Source of the DNA: Macrocybe gigantea
Taxonomy: Eukaryota > Basidiomycota > Agaricomycetes > Agaricales > Callistosporiaceae
DNA: 64,000 nucleotides
Reading direction: 5' to 3'
NCBI GenBank assembly: GCA_011319805.1
Contig: SJRY01000245.1
Location: forward strand, 124,001-188,000
Made by a program: the position numbers and the translations under genes. The notes beneath the pieces were generated by a model that saw nothing but the letters and a program-made list of their open reading frames with translations, had not been told where the DNA came from and made no database searches. How positions within the stretch are numbered: position 1 is the stretch's first letter; the number at the start of each line of letters is the position of its first letter. Below are positions 44,778 to 56,245 of this stretch, piece by piece.

Positions 44778-47700
44778 GTGTCTCCTCAGGTAGCACAGCT
44801 CCGGCTGTGGTCCCTGGCTCAGGGGGGCGCTCATTGATTTCTTCTTTCCGTATTTTCTCTCAGAACGTAAATAGAAAATATGTACATATGGACATGCTCC
44901 TCTCCACTCTTGGAGAGGATTATGATATTTTGTTTTTCCAAGAACCCGCTTGGAATTTCATAAGACATGCCCCATCTGCCCACAATGTTGAGGGCGAGGC
45001 AGTAATCGGAGGTCCCACTCATCCGGATTGGACCTGCATCGTTCGCCGGTCATCTCTCGAGGACCCTCCTCGGGTTATGGCCTATGTACATAACAGGCTT
45101 CGTCGCCTGCGTCCATCCCTTCGTCGTGACCTAGTTGATAGTCGCGATCTTATGATTGTTAGCTTCGCCACCCCTGGCGAGCCACTCTTTCTCGCTAACG
45201 CCTACTCTGATGTAGATGCTAGCGCGATTCGTCTTCTGCATGACTGTGCTGAGCGCCCCGACTTCCCCAACTTAGTCTATCTCGGAGGGGATTTCAATTG
45301 TCATTATGAACTCTGGGATAGAGTTCATAATTCGCAGCGTTCTCGAGGGGAGATGCTGTGTAACGCAGCTCTTGACCTCGGTCTGGAATGGTCGGAACCT
45401 AGCAATCCTGGGCCGACCTTCATTTCACATAACCCGGAGCTTCGGCCCTCGGTTATTGACTTGATGTTCATCCCCATTGATAGTGGGGATTGTCATCCTC
45501 GCATGATCGATGCACTCAAGTTGACGTCGGACCATGTTCCGTTATCACTTGCATTGGACGTTCCTCTCCTAGACCTATCCGTCCGGAGACAAACGCTGAG
45601 TAAGGACAGCGTGCCGGAGTTTATCTCCGATATTGCTAGTGATCTTCTCGGAATGGACACTGTCCCTATCGAGACTAGCAACGACCTCGAGAGTGTCTTG
45701 TCGACACTATCGAAGGCCATTGATCGAGCCTGGCATCTTCACTCTAAGGAATGTAAGCTCTCAAAACGGAGTAAGGGCTGGTGGAACCAGCACTGCTCCG
45801 AGACTCTTGACACTTTCAGACAAACCCGGTCTGAAAGAGATCATCGCATCTGGCGGCGAGCTGTCAAAGATGCTAAACGCGCCTTCTTTGACCAGCGGAT
45901 CAGGGAAGTTGCAGAAAAGTCTCGTCGTCCATGGGATTTGGCTGCATGGACGAAACAGAGACCTCTACCCGACTACGAAGCTATCTCTTCCAGGGACAGC
46001 CTTGCAACTCTATCGAAGCGCTTTGGAATGCGCTTGATAAGTCTTATAATGCTGCGTCTGATCGCGCAGTTAATTTGGATTGCCTCAATGACCTTGAAGC
46101 ACATCCGGTGAGGGACTGGGTCCCTTTCTCTGTTACAGAACTCCGAGAGTCCTTGGAGCCTTGTAGCAATACATCGTCACCAGGACCAGATCATCTGTCC
46201 TGGAGCCATGTTAAACAGCTGGTGAAGTTCCCTCACGTAGCTGCATTTGTCTTGAACATTGCAAATGCATGTTTAGATCTGGGGCACTGGCCCTCTTACT
46301 TCAAACAGAGCTTGTCGGTTATCATTCCGAAACCTGGCAAACCTGCATACGACACCCCGAAAGCCTTTCGTCCGATTGTGCTTTTGAATACCCTCGGCAA
46401 GCTCGTCGAGAAGATGCTAGCGCGACGTATGCAGTACGAAGCGACCAAATTTGCTGTCTTCGATCCGAAGCAGTTCGGCGGCATCCGTCAGAACTCAACT
46501 GAGGATGCTGGAGTCTTCCTTACCCATATCATCCGTCAGGGGTGGTCTAAGGGATTCAAAACGAGTGTCATCGCTTTCGATGTCGCTCAGTATTTTCCTT
46601 CACTCAACCATCGTATGTTGGTGAAGATTCTTCAACACGGAGGCTTTGCACTACAAGTGTCAAAGTTCTTTGAATCGTATCTCGTTGGGCGTAAGACTTC
46701 CTATGCCTGGCGCAGTGCCATCTCTCCAGAGTTCGACGCCGACGTTGGGGTTGGTCAAGGCTCTGCTCTCTCTCCAGTATTGTCAGCGCTTTACTTAGCG
46801 CCGGTGCTGAAATTATATCAGAAAGCTGGTGATATGCCAGTAATCATGTCATTCGTCGATGATGGACTGATCATTGCTCAGTCCAAGTCCACATCGGACA
46901 ATGTTCCGAAACTGCAGAGAGCTTATGCGTCCGTGCATAACCTCTTCACTGACTTCGGGCTTGTTGTAGAACATAACAAGACTGAATTACAGCATTTTTC
47001 GCGCAATAACGCGGACCCTCGTCCGTCTATTGACTTGGGATTTGCTCCATTTACGGGCAATACCCCGCTTCGACCCAAGAACGTTTGGCGATACTTGGGT
47101 TTCTTCTTGGATGCACGCCTTTCTTTTAAGGAGCATGTTCGATTCTACGCTACGAAGGCCTTGACTACGGCCAGAGCCTTCCAAATGTTGGGCAATTCTG
47201 TCCGGGGTTTATCTCCTCAACAGAAACGCATCCTCTACTTGTCGTGCGCGCGTCCGATCGCAACGTACGGCTGTGTATTATGGAATTTCAATGGCATGCG
47301 TAATGTCGCACTGTTGAAACAACTGCGCCAAATGCAGCGTAAAGCGTGCATCTGGATCAATGGTCAGTTTCGCACCACTCCTGAGGGTGCGGCGGAGACG
47401 ATGGCCTGTGTCGAACCTATCGGCGGTTCATTAAAAGACTGAAAGTCGGGTCCTCTGCCCGTCTTGCCAATTCCAACCTGAGACATGCGCTCAGGTCTAT
47501 CAGTACGCCCGCCTCAGCTGGGGGTGATCCTTCTAAAGTGAGAAATCTCGCTTTTTTATCGGACAGACAGCGGTCTGCGCTTAAGTCCCCTCTCAAGGAT
47601 TTGGTGGATCTGAAACCACCACTCTTTCTAACCACGGATTATTTTGCGGATGCAAATAACCCGCAGGTGGCTTGTCGACGAGTTTGGCAGTCGCTTTGAG

Positions 47701-48677
47701 ATCCATAAGTTACTTGGCCGAGACGAGGACTCGGTCAAGGCTTACCGCTCATCGCTGGATCAAACACTTACCCTGTGTTCGACCCAGCATGATTGCTCTT
47801 ATGTGAGTAGTGATGGCTCCGTGCCTACAAAAGCAGAAGTGTCCTTAAAGCAGTCTGTTGCTGCTTCGCGTGTGTATCGTGAGGGCAGACTGGTTTCTGA
47901 AATTCGTCAGCCGGTTGGTAAAGCAACCAGCGATGATGCTGAGCTTATTGGATTGCGAATGGCAATCCAAAAGGCTATCGCACAAGATGGAGTTGACTCC
48001 ATCGTGTGCTTTCTGGATTCGATGAATGCAATTAATCGCATCATCGATTGCAACCCCCACTCTGTGCAGTCGCATTCTATTGCACTTTGTACATCTCTGA
48101 AAGCTTGGCTCTCTGAGTCCGAGCAGCGCCGGATTGAATTCTGGCACGTCCCTTCCAAATGGAAGTGGGCAATACAAGTCGAGGCTCACGAGCTCGCTCG
48201 AAGCCTGGACGTTCCCCTGGGGCTTCGTCCCCTCTACACCACCGATGGCCTTCGAAAGGAGGCTGACGATGATATGCATAGCACTTGGTTCCAGAATTCT
48301 GGGAACAAGAAATATATTGGTGCTTCCACTTTTCGTTTTCACGAAGCAGGAAAGCCAAATTCTTATGAACGCCCCTCTCGGAAGAGAATGGGCTTCATGA
48401 AGTTAGTGACAGACAATGAGCTTTATGCTCGCTGTTCACGTCTCGCATGCGGCCATGCTCCGATCAATGCTATCGGGCACGGTTTAATTTTGTAGAGAGC
48501 GATTTATGCTCGTGCGGACGAGGGGCTGAAGACTCCGTCCATGTCATGACTCAGTGCCGTAACTGGCACAGGCCAACTGAACGCCAGTTTGACGCCTTTG
48601 TGCGTCACTGGTTCATTAAGTACCTGACATCCAATAAGGCTGCAGGTGCTTTCATTCCGGATCCAGGCGGCGGGTGA
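44774..48677 (+). pseudogene. LINE ORF2: APE endonuclease, reverse transcriptase, RNase H
   Basis: Endonuclease: IFSQNVNRK, LFFQEPAW, YLGGDFNCHYELWD and LTSDHVPLSL, with the expected N, E, D-x-N and D-H residues. RT: SSPGPDHLSW, FRPIVLLNTLGKLVEK, VIAFDVAQYFPSL, GVGQGSALSP and SFVDDGLI (catalytic F-V-D-D). RNase H: SSDGSV, AELIGLRMA, VCFLDSMNAI and the WKWAIQVEAHELA end. The C-terminal part has LCSCGRGAEDSVHVMTQC and RHWFIKYLTSNKAAG, ending at 48677. Single-base indels break it: one T lost near 45990 (TCT TTC CAG expected), shifts near 47420 and between 47600 and 47660, and one A lost near 48468. No nonsense changes of the CGA-to-TGA type were noticed, which fits a recent insertion. Confidence 0.92.
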
Positions 48678-50205
48678 CTGCCGCTCTGTAGCGGAGATCG
48701 TCCGGGGCAACCTGGACAATCTTAAAACAGTCGGATCAGTGACCGAAGCACTGACCAAGCGGTATGCGAATCGCAAACTTCGCAACAGCATTGTTATAGG
48801 TCCTTTTGGACCTTTTACGTGGAATTGACCACAACCGACCCTCTGGGGTTGGGGGACAGTGCTCGAGCAAGTGAGTATGCGTGAGCTCGAGTCACATAGC
48901 TTGAGCGCGGGCACGAGAGAACAGGGCAGTGCAGCCCTCTATGTATCTCCCTTCAGTCTGGTTGGCCTCGGACTAGTCGTATTTATAGTAGGTACCTTGG
49001 TGTATTTACAAGCGGACTGCCACCGTGCACCGCTATATAAATTGTTGATTTAAAAAAAAAAAAAAAAGACCCATGTGAACCGAGCATGTGATAGTAACCT
49101 CTGACAGGTCACATGCCTTTCCCAGCTTTATGGGTACTGAGGATGAGGGAAATCGAACCCCAACCCTTCTGGTGGTGCACAGCCACCTTTCCAGTCTTTG
49201 GTGGCGATGATAACCACTGGGCTACTGGGGTCCAGACTGCCCTATTCCACCACGGTCCTAATTTCAGCCAGGGAGTGAGTTACCAAGAGGCCAAGTGAGC
49301 AGAGATACTGAGTATTGGTAAGCCCCACCTACTTTATTTTATCTGTTTTTGAGCATGTAGTTTATTGATGTTTGAAGGTTGTGAATCCCCAATTGTATCT
49401 CAGGTCTCTGCCTTGCCAGCGTCCAGCTCCAGTGTGCACCTTAGACCTAAGGCCCAGGCCAGGGAGTTCTACACCCATGCTTAATCCGGTTATGCATGCC
49501 CCACAAGGAGGTCTCAGGCTCCCATCTGAGCAGTGCTTTACGATCATGTAGTGGCTACCCCTGGGCCTGGGGACTCCTCAAGTGTGCTCAAGGACCGGTC
49601 CAGACTACCAACACTGACTAACAACCAGGTTCTCTGCCTAATCTAGTTGGTTAGACTGGGCCTAAGATTAACCGGTGGGGGGTGTCCTGTTCTAAGCTCG
49701 CAGTCTGAAGAGACTTCTTATTACAGGGTGCACGGCACCTTCCGGAAGTGCGCATGCTCTGGAATGCCCTATTATAGGGTGCACATCATAGGTCAGGTTG
49801 TTCTCACATTCCTCCTTCGCTTACCATGCCCTGTGCTTTCGCTCCCTACTTGATCACATGATCAATCATGTGACCATTTCAGGCACAGCCTGTCAGGGGT
49901 CACCTGACCTGCCACTTTGGGCTCCCATGATCATTCCTATCACATGACCAGGTTACTACCCTAGTTACAGAAGGTCACATGACCATGGTACTGCCTCAGA
50001 GTTGATTATCAACCTGAGTCACTGAGCACATAACTGTAACTGATGATGGGTCACATGCCTATCCCTACTTTCAAGGTACAGAGGATGAGTGGGAATCGAA
50101 CTCATAACCTTTCTAGTGACTGCATAGCCACCTCTCCAGTCTTTAGTGGTGATTAAACTACTAGGCTACTGGGGCCCTTGGTTATTGATTTGATGTTCAT
50201 GCCTA

Positions 50206-50407
50206 TATAATCCCAGTGCCCAGGTTACATTATCAGTCACATGCTTATGTACTTAGGTTGCCACTCTGAGGCTGACCTCACTTACTTCTTTTCCTCCATC
50301 ATCTCTGCTCATTGCTGTGTATATACTTTGCTCTCATAATATATGTTAGTCTGATTCTCTCGCCCAACTTGTAAGTATTTGGTGCCTTCTTCTGAGATAT
50401 ATTTACA
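50206..50407 (+). repeat. 5' LTR of gypsy B
   Basis: Starts TATAATCCCAGTGCC (TG mutated to TA relative to the 3' LTR) and ends TATTTACA. About 200 bp, clearly alignable with 57114-57311 but with many substitutions. Confidence 0.85.
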
Positions 50408-50534
50408 CTTTTTTTTGAATCGTGACAATGTATATCCTTTGTGCGCAATCTTGTTCTCATCACTCCTGAGTTTCTTCTCATTTTATATTGATCTACCCTA
50501 ACCATTTCCCTCAGGAGATAGTTCAATCTGCAGC

Positions 50535-52053
50535 CATGCACTCGCCTCCAGCATCAGCATAGCAACACTACTGCCGCTAATCAGCTGCCCTTCACAGACG
50601 TGGCAGGAGGAGACCTAGAATCTTCGATTCATAGTCTACCCTTTTTCAATACAGGACCCATTGATGGGTCCATCCCCCTACCCTCTCCAGTGCCTTGTCA
50701 CTCACCTCCCTCAGCTCAGAGGCTTTTAAAGAGGTGCATATACCTACTGCCCTACTGAGCATGCATTCCCCCGAGCTTGAAAACCCGCATACATCCACCC
50801 TTACATTGAGCATGCCCTTTGCCCAGCTCAGTAACCCCCCACAGAAAAACCACTCCTAAATATCTAGCTCTTCCTCTGTAGAGATTTCTCTCACTGAAAT
50901 ACCAATCCAACCAACCCAGACTCCTGACACCATATCATCCCAAGCCAAAGCTGTCTGCACGCATGCTGATGTTAAAAAAATCCCCTACATCTCTGAAGGC
51001 CAACTGATGCTGTGGGTCATCTGGAAATTCAAACTAGCTTGTGCAGATTTTTTTATTGCCAAGGAGATCACAGAAGTAGCGCAAGTTGCCACAATCCTCT
51101 CTGCCTTCGCAGACCTATCTATTAGGGATTGGGTCAGTTCTGACCATGCTCGTCTTTCTGCTCTCATGTTTTACAAGTTTATCAATGAACTTCATGCTGC
51201 CTTCTTGCCTCCTCACTGGCCAGAAGAGATCTGCCTCTCCCTGTGCTCCTCTATCTTTACTGAGCAATAAGACTTCAGAATGTGGGTTACTGAATGGATC
51301 AACAAGAACATTGTTCTCAAATCCACTCCCCAACACCTCTCTGACACTGCACTCTTGCTCCAGCTCTGAAGTTTGATCAACACCGACCTCCGCAGATATT
51401 GCAAAGATGCCAATATTCATGCCATCATCGAGGCGGCAGATAATGCAGCTAGCGAGGCTATGAAAGACAGCACCAAACTGCACGCATGGTGCAATGCCAT
51501 TACTAAAGTCGCTGACACCTGCATGGCTGAGCTCAAACATTTTCATAAGGCCGCTGAAGAGCTCACTCATAGCTCGAAATGTCAGGCAGTCGAGAAAGAG
51601 AACTGAGTCCCCTTCCATTCATCGAGCATGGGCTATGCATCATCAACCTCTGCCGCCAGTGGCAAAAAGCACTATCCCCCTAAGCTCTCCAACATCAAGC
51701 AGGAACTACTCAAGAAATACTCAGAGTGCAACAAGTGCCATCGTGGTTACATTGACTACAATTTTGGCTCTTGCCCAAATGATTTCCCCAACAGAATGAA
51801 TTCCAAACCCCTCACTGATAACATTCTTCTGCAGCACAAGTCTGAAGCTACAGCTGCTGGGAAGTGGCCTCCCAAGAACTCCTCCAAGAACTCGTCCAAG
51901 CCCATTGCTGCCATTGCTGGCAGTGCTACCATTATGAAGCTCTCAGACACCTCCAACAATTCAATCACCGCTGTCATGCCCGCCTCAGTCCTGGGTTATG
52001 GAATGGAGTCAGATGATGACATAAGTATTTCCTTGACTGTCAAACATCTTTGA
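50535..52053 (+). pseudogene. gag: Gag of gypsy B
   Basis: From MHSPPASA (50535) with early stops. The capsid-like part is at 51007-51606 (WKFKLACADFFIAKEITEVA, WVTEWINKNIVLKSTP, NTDLRRYCKDANIH) and is split by stops at 51268 and 51369. The last part (51628-52053) has the zinc site CNKCHRGYIDYNFGSC, then Lys/Ser-rich sequence. The same order as in gypsy C gag. Non-functional. Confidence 0.75.
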
Positions 52054-52074
52054 TGGAGATGTAATATCTCTAGT

Positions 52075-54540
52075 CCCAATGTTGACAAGCCCTTGATAGT
52101 GATAGTGCTTCTAGATACAGGTGCGCACATTGTGCTGATCAATGATAACCTTGTTTCTCACCTCAGGCTCCCTTGCAAACAGCTTTACAAACCTTTTTCC
52201 TGCTCTGTCGCCTTTGATGAAAATTCCATAAATCAGAAAAAGAGAGAATTGCATAAATATGTTGTCCTTTTCCTCTCCTCCGTCGACTCCTCCTGGCATT
52301 CTAAGACTGTGAAAGCAATCATCACACCAAACCTCTGTTTTCCTGTATTATTAGGCTTGCCATTTGCACTTCATAACCAACTTGTAATAGATGTTAAGGC
52401 TAGAGCAGCCATTGACAAGATGAATAATTATGACTTGTTAGGTCCTGTTTTACCAAATTCCACTCCCCCAATTATCACTCCTCCCATACGTAGACATATG
52501 GATATCCTTAAAGCAAAAAAAACTCATACATGTAAGAGAGATGTCCTCTGCGAACTTCTTGCCAAGATAGTGGAACAGCAGCAAGAAGGCATGGGTATGG
52601 AGGCTGCAATGATCACTGCCCTTGTTCAGGAATGGATCATCATCCTGGCTGAGGAAAGTCATCTGGAAAGCAAATGCTCCAAGTACTACAAGCACTTCAG
52701 AGACATCTTCAAGCCAATTCCACATATCAAAAACTTACCGAATGAGATCCATGTATGTATCAACTCGAAAGATGCCAACAAGACTATTGCAATGCACACC
52801 TATTCATGTCCATGCAAATACCAGAAAGCATGGTGGATGCTGATACGGTGACATTTGGATGCAGATCGAATCCGACCCTCATCTTCACCCAATGCCTCAT
52901 CCACCTTCATTATTCCAAAGGCAGACCCTGCGACCTTGCCCTGATGGGTCAATGACTACCATCAACTCAATATGAATACAGTGATGGACAGCCACCCCTT
53001 ACTGTGAATCGATGACATCCTAGCAGATTGCAGTAAAGGAAAAATCTGAAGCAAATTTGATATGACAAACAGCTTTTTCCAGATGAAGATGCACCCCTCC
53101 AATATCCCCTTGACAGCCATGTCAACTCTGTTCGGCCTTTATGAGTGGATTGTCATGCCCATGAGCCTGTGTAATGCACCAGCCATTCACCAGAAGCACA
53201 TCACAGTGGCATTGCAACACCTAATAGGCAAATACGTGCACATCTACCTAGACAACATCATTGTCTGGTCGAGCTCTCCTGAACAACACCAGAAAGATCT
53301 TGATGCTGTGTTCACAGCACTTCACCTGAATAAATTGTATTGCAACCCAAAGAAAACCCAGCTGTTTCAGAAATCCATCCATTTCCTGGACATAACATTT
53401 CGGAGCATAGCATTGAAGCCAACGAGCACAAAGCACAATGAATTATTGACTGGTCTATACCAGATTGCACTAAAGACATGTGGTACTTCTTGGGACTTGT
53501 CCACTTCATCGCCTCCTTTCTACTGAACCTTGTGTGATACATGGCAATCTTGAACCCACTCACCAGTAAAGAATGTGAGCATGCATGGCCTGAATGGCAG
53601 GACTATCACGACGTGGCATTCCGAGCCATCAAAGAGCTCGTCATTTCACGTGAGTGCCTCATGACCATCGATTATAATCTGATGCCAAATCATAAGATTT
53701 ACATGACTACAGATGCCAGTGACTTCTGTACTAGTGCTGTTCTCTCTTTCGGTAAGACCTGAGAATCTGCACACCCCATTTCCTTCGACTCTTGCCTGCT
53801 ACGTGATGCCTAGCTAAATTACCCGGTCTATGAGAAAGAACTTCTAGCAATTCTCTGGGCCTTGGCCAAGTGGCATGCAGACTTATTGGGGATGCCATTC
53901 TTCATATACACAGATCACAGAATCCTTGAAAATTTTGATATACAGAAGGACCTCAGCCATTGCCAGGCTCATTGGATGAAGCTTTTATCACAGTTTGATG
54001 GGAAAATCATTTATATCAAGGGCTCTGACAATGTTGCTGTAGATGCCCTGTCTCAAACCAAATTCTTGGTGTCCTCAGAGCAGGCAGAAATCGCAGCAGT
54101 CTACCTCTTCAACCCACCAGAGCACCAAGTTTCTGTCGTTCATGTATCACAAATCCACGTGTCCCCTTATAATACTGTGGCCACACTGTTAGACTTGACA
54201 GAAATTGAGCTCGTGGTGCCGGTCACCTCTTTGGATGTGAATGCTGACCCTGAATTTATACAAGCAATCTTAGATGGTTACAAGTCTGACTGATGGTGTA
54301 ATCATTTGCTCGAAGCCGAGATCAAATCTGACGGTATCACTGTGGATGCCAATGGTTTCCTTTTCACTGCCAGCTGGCTGATAATCCTCTGTATGCTGCA
54401 GGTGCATGAATCGCTTTACCGCCTTGCTCACGATATCCTAGGACATTTCAGTTTTGACAAATCTTACAGCTCACTGAGAGATCCTTCTACTGGCCCAACA
54501 TGCATTGGAACCTCGAACTTGCCTACGTCTCCGGGTGTGC
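52075..54540 (+). pseudogene. pol: Protease, RT and RNase H of gypsy B
   Basis: Protease: VLLDTGAHIVLINDNL and LLGLPFALHNQLVIDV (52093-52450). The pre-RT segment runs to about 52850. RT (52860-53526): SFFQMKMHPSNIPLTAMST and YVHIYLDNIIVWSS, where the catalytic YLDD has become YLDN. RNase H: YMTTDASDFCTSAVLSFG, YEKELLAILWALAKWHADL and YTDHRILENF. An integrase zinc-finger start (VHESLYRLAHDILGHF) precedes the LINE insertion at 54541. Many in-frame stops (for example 53047, 53526, 53760). Confidence 0.88.
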
Positions 54541-55589
54541 TTTTTTTTTTTTTTTTTTATATCAATAATTTATAAAGTGGTGCTTGATGGCAGTCTGCTT
54601 GTAAATACATGATGGCACCTATAATAAATACAACTAGTCTGACTCAAACCAGACTGAGGAGATATACATGGAGGGTGCACTAACGCTGTTCTCTCGTGCC
54701 CATGCCCGCGCCACTTAGGCTCGTGCTTGTGCTAGCTCGCCCACTCGGCCTGCATCCCCAGCTTCTAGGAGCCAGATGTGGTCAATTCCATGCAAAGGGT
54801 CCAAAGAGACCTATAATGAACAAGCATTGCAGAGTCTGCGAATCGCAATGAAGCTTGGTGTTTACTTTCATCAAACACCCTACTGAATTGATGCTCAAGG
54901 TCCCCCAACCTGAAGATCGGCTGCAGTTACTTCCATGCAAAGGCCCTGCAAGGAGCCATAACCCTAAGTATCCCCTGCAACAAAAGAGCAGTTACCCGCC
55001 CCCTGGATCTGGGATAAAAGCACCTGCCACCTTGTTTGATGTTAGATACTTAACAAACCAGAAACATATGAAGGTGTCATACTGGCATTCATTTGGCCTG
55101 TTCCAGTTATGGCACAGGGTCATGACATAGACAGAGTCTTCAGGCCCTTGTCCACAAGAGCATTCATTGCTCTCAACGAAGTTGAACCGTGCTCGATACA
55201 CATTGATCAGCACGTGTCCACAGGCGATGTGACAGCATCGAGCAAAAAGCTCATTGCCTATTACCAACTTCATGAAGCCTATTCTTTATGAAGCAGGTGC
55301 TCATAGGACTCTGTTGATTGGCACGTGTCCACAGGCAATGTGACAGCAATGAGCAAATAGCTCATTGCCTGTCACCAACTTCATGAAGCCCATTCTTTTA
55401 TGAAGCGGGTGCTCATAGGACTCTGATTTCCCTGCATCATGAAAACAAAACATGGAGGCACCAATGTATTTTTGATTCCAGAATTATGGAACCACGAGGC
55501 ATGCATTTCATTGTCCGCCTCCTTCTGAAGTGTGTCAGTGGTATACAAGGGATGAATTCCCTGAGGGATGTTGAGGCCACATGGTCTCT
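54541..55589 (-). mobile_element. LINE, 5'-truncated copy inside gypsy B integrase
   Basis: T-run at 54541-54558, LINE 3' UTR, then remnants of the Cys/His end (ECSCGQGPEDSVYVMTLC, FWFVKYLTSNKVAGAFIPDP) and RNase H end to about 55589. Target duplications GTCTCCGGGTGTGC (54527-54540) and GTCTCTGGGTGCAC (about 55590-55603) differ by transitions. An internal ~115-bp tandem duplication (TGATCAGCACGTGTCCACAGG... and GATTGGCACGTGTCCACAGG...) lies at 55200-55425. Confidence 0.88.
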
Positions 55590-56018
55590 GGGTGCACTGA
55601 CTGCCAATGCAACAAGTCTTCTTCATCTAAGCCCTTAGGTCCCCTTCACCCTCTCCCCATCCCAGACGGCAGAGGCGATTCCATTGGTATAGACTTCATT
55701 GGCCCCCTGCCCAAGGATAGTGGGTTCAATTGCATTGCTACTTTCACTGACTGCTTGGGAAGTGATATCTGCCTGGTAGCCTGCAGGACAGACATCAATG
55801 CAGAAGAACTCGCAGTCCTCTTCTTCAACAAATAGTATTGCAACAACAGATTACCACTCAACATTGTCTGTGATTGAAACAAGCTATTCCTTTGGAAATT
55901 CTGGACTGCTCTACACAAACTCATGGGCGTGAAGATCAACATGTCAACTGCTTATCACCTGGAGAGCGATGGTGCAAGCAAATGAACTAATAAGACTGTG
56001 AGTCAGTGCCTCCATTAC

Positions 56019-56245
56019 TGTTAGATTGTGTGTATTCAGGCACATTGTTGTCTCCACTAATATCAAAGATACCGAAGAACCTAGACCAAATAGTGTCTTG
56101 GGGTGAAGGTATATAGGATGAGGTGGTTGTAAATACAACTTCTAAGTTGATCCATCAGGCCTGATAGCTCAGTGGTAGAGCTACTGGTATATGTCCAGGA
56201 GGTCCTGGGTTCAATCCCCAGTCAGGACATCTTTTCTGTTTAACA
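56019..56245 (+). mobile_element. LTR-like element (solo) containing a tRNA fold
   Basis: 227 bp bounded by TGTTAGATTG and CTGTTTAACA (TG...CA) and flanked by ATTAC at 56014-56018 and 56246-56250, inside the gypsy B integrase. It contains TATATAGG near 56110 and, further right, a complete tRNA-like sequence. A 5-bp duplication and TGTTA...TAACA ends point to an LTR inserted by an integrase. No other copy is in the window. Confidence 0.6.
56158..56229 (+). tRNA. tRNA-like sequence (UAU anticodon position), probably not a working tRNA
   Basis: 72 nt fold as a cloverleaf. Acceptor GGCCTGA/TCAGGAC has 6 of 7 pairs with A73. D arm GCTC/GAGC. Anticodon arm ACTGG/CCAGG has 4 of 5 pairs. Variable loop is 5 nt. 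T arm CTGGG-TTCAATC-CCCAG is perfect. A box TAGCTCAGTGG and B box GGTTCAATCCC are intact, and TTTT follows at 56232. Position 33 is A rather than the near-universal U, so decoding is doubtful; it is more likely a Pol III promoter module or a tRNA pseudogene carried by the LTR-like element. Confidence 0.6.

Larger units (their letters stand above)
43956..49067 (+). mobile_element. Tad1-like LINE, full length
   Basis: 5,112 bp with a perfect 17-bp target duplication, GACCCATGTGAACCGAG (43939-43955 and 49068-49084), and a 16-base poly(A) preceded by ATTGTTGATTT. It has two ORFs (ORF1 zinc-knuckle protein; ORF2 with APE endonuclease, RT and RNase H) and a C-terminal Cys/His region. The set of domains fits the fungal Tad1 branch of the I superfamily. 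It is GC- and CpG-richer than the other copies in the window, hence younger. It is inserted in SINE1b. Confidence 0.95.
36518..49233 (-). mobile_element. SINE1b, copy interrupted by chromovirus A2 and the LINE
   Basis: This is a tRNA-headed element related to SINE1 but with its own body. The poly(A) is the T-run at 36518-36544, followed by AAATCAATAATTTAT (LINE tail). The body is at 36560-37335, 43837-43955 and 49085-49140; the head is at 49233-49140 with B box region GGGAAATCGAACCCC. The paralogue at 62012-62555 lacks both insertions and reads straight through each junction. A 14-bp target duplication flanks the whole. Confidence 0.85.
36231..50177 (-). mobile_element. SINE1, copy interrupted by SINE1b and its cargo
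   Basis: The 3' part is at 36231-36517 (T-run, AATTCAACAATTTATA, shared LINE tail, then body). The 5' part is at 49235-50177, ending in a tRNA-like head with TAGGCTACTGGGGCCC. Between them sits SINE1b, flanked by GACTGCCCTGTTCC (36504-36517) and GACTGCCCTATTCC (49235-49248). The intact copy at 25579-26791 shows the uninterrupted site (near 25850). Confidence 0.8.

Noticed and set aside
56158..56229. Functional nuclear tRNA-Ile(UAU) gene
   Set aside because: U33 is replaced by A and stem mismatches exist; it sits within an LTR-like insertion, so a tRNA-derived module is more likely.
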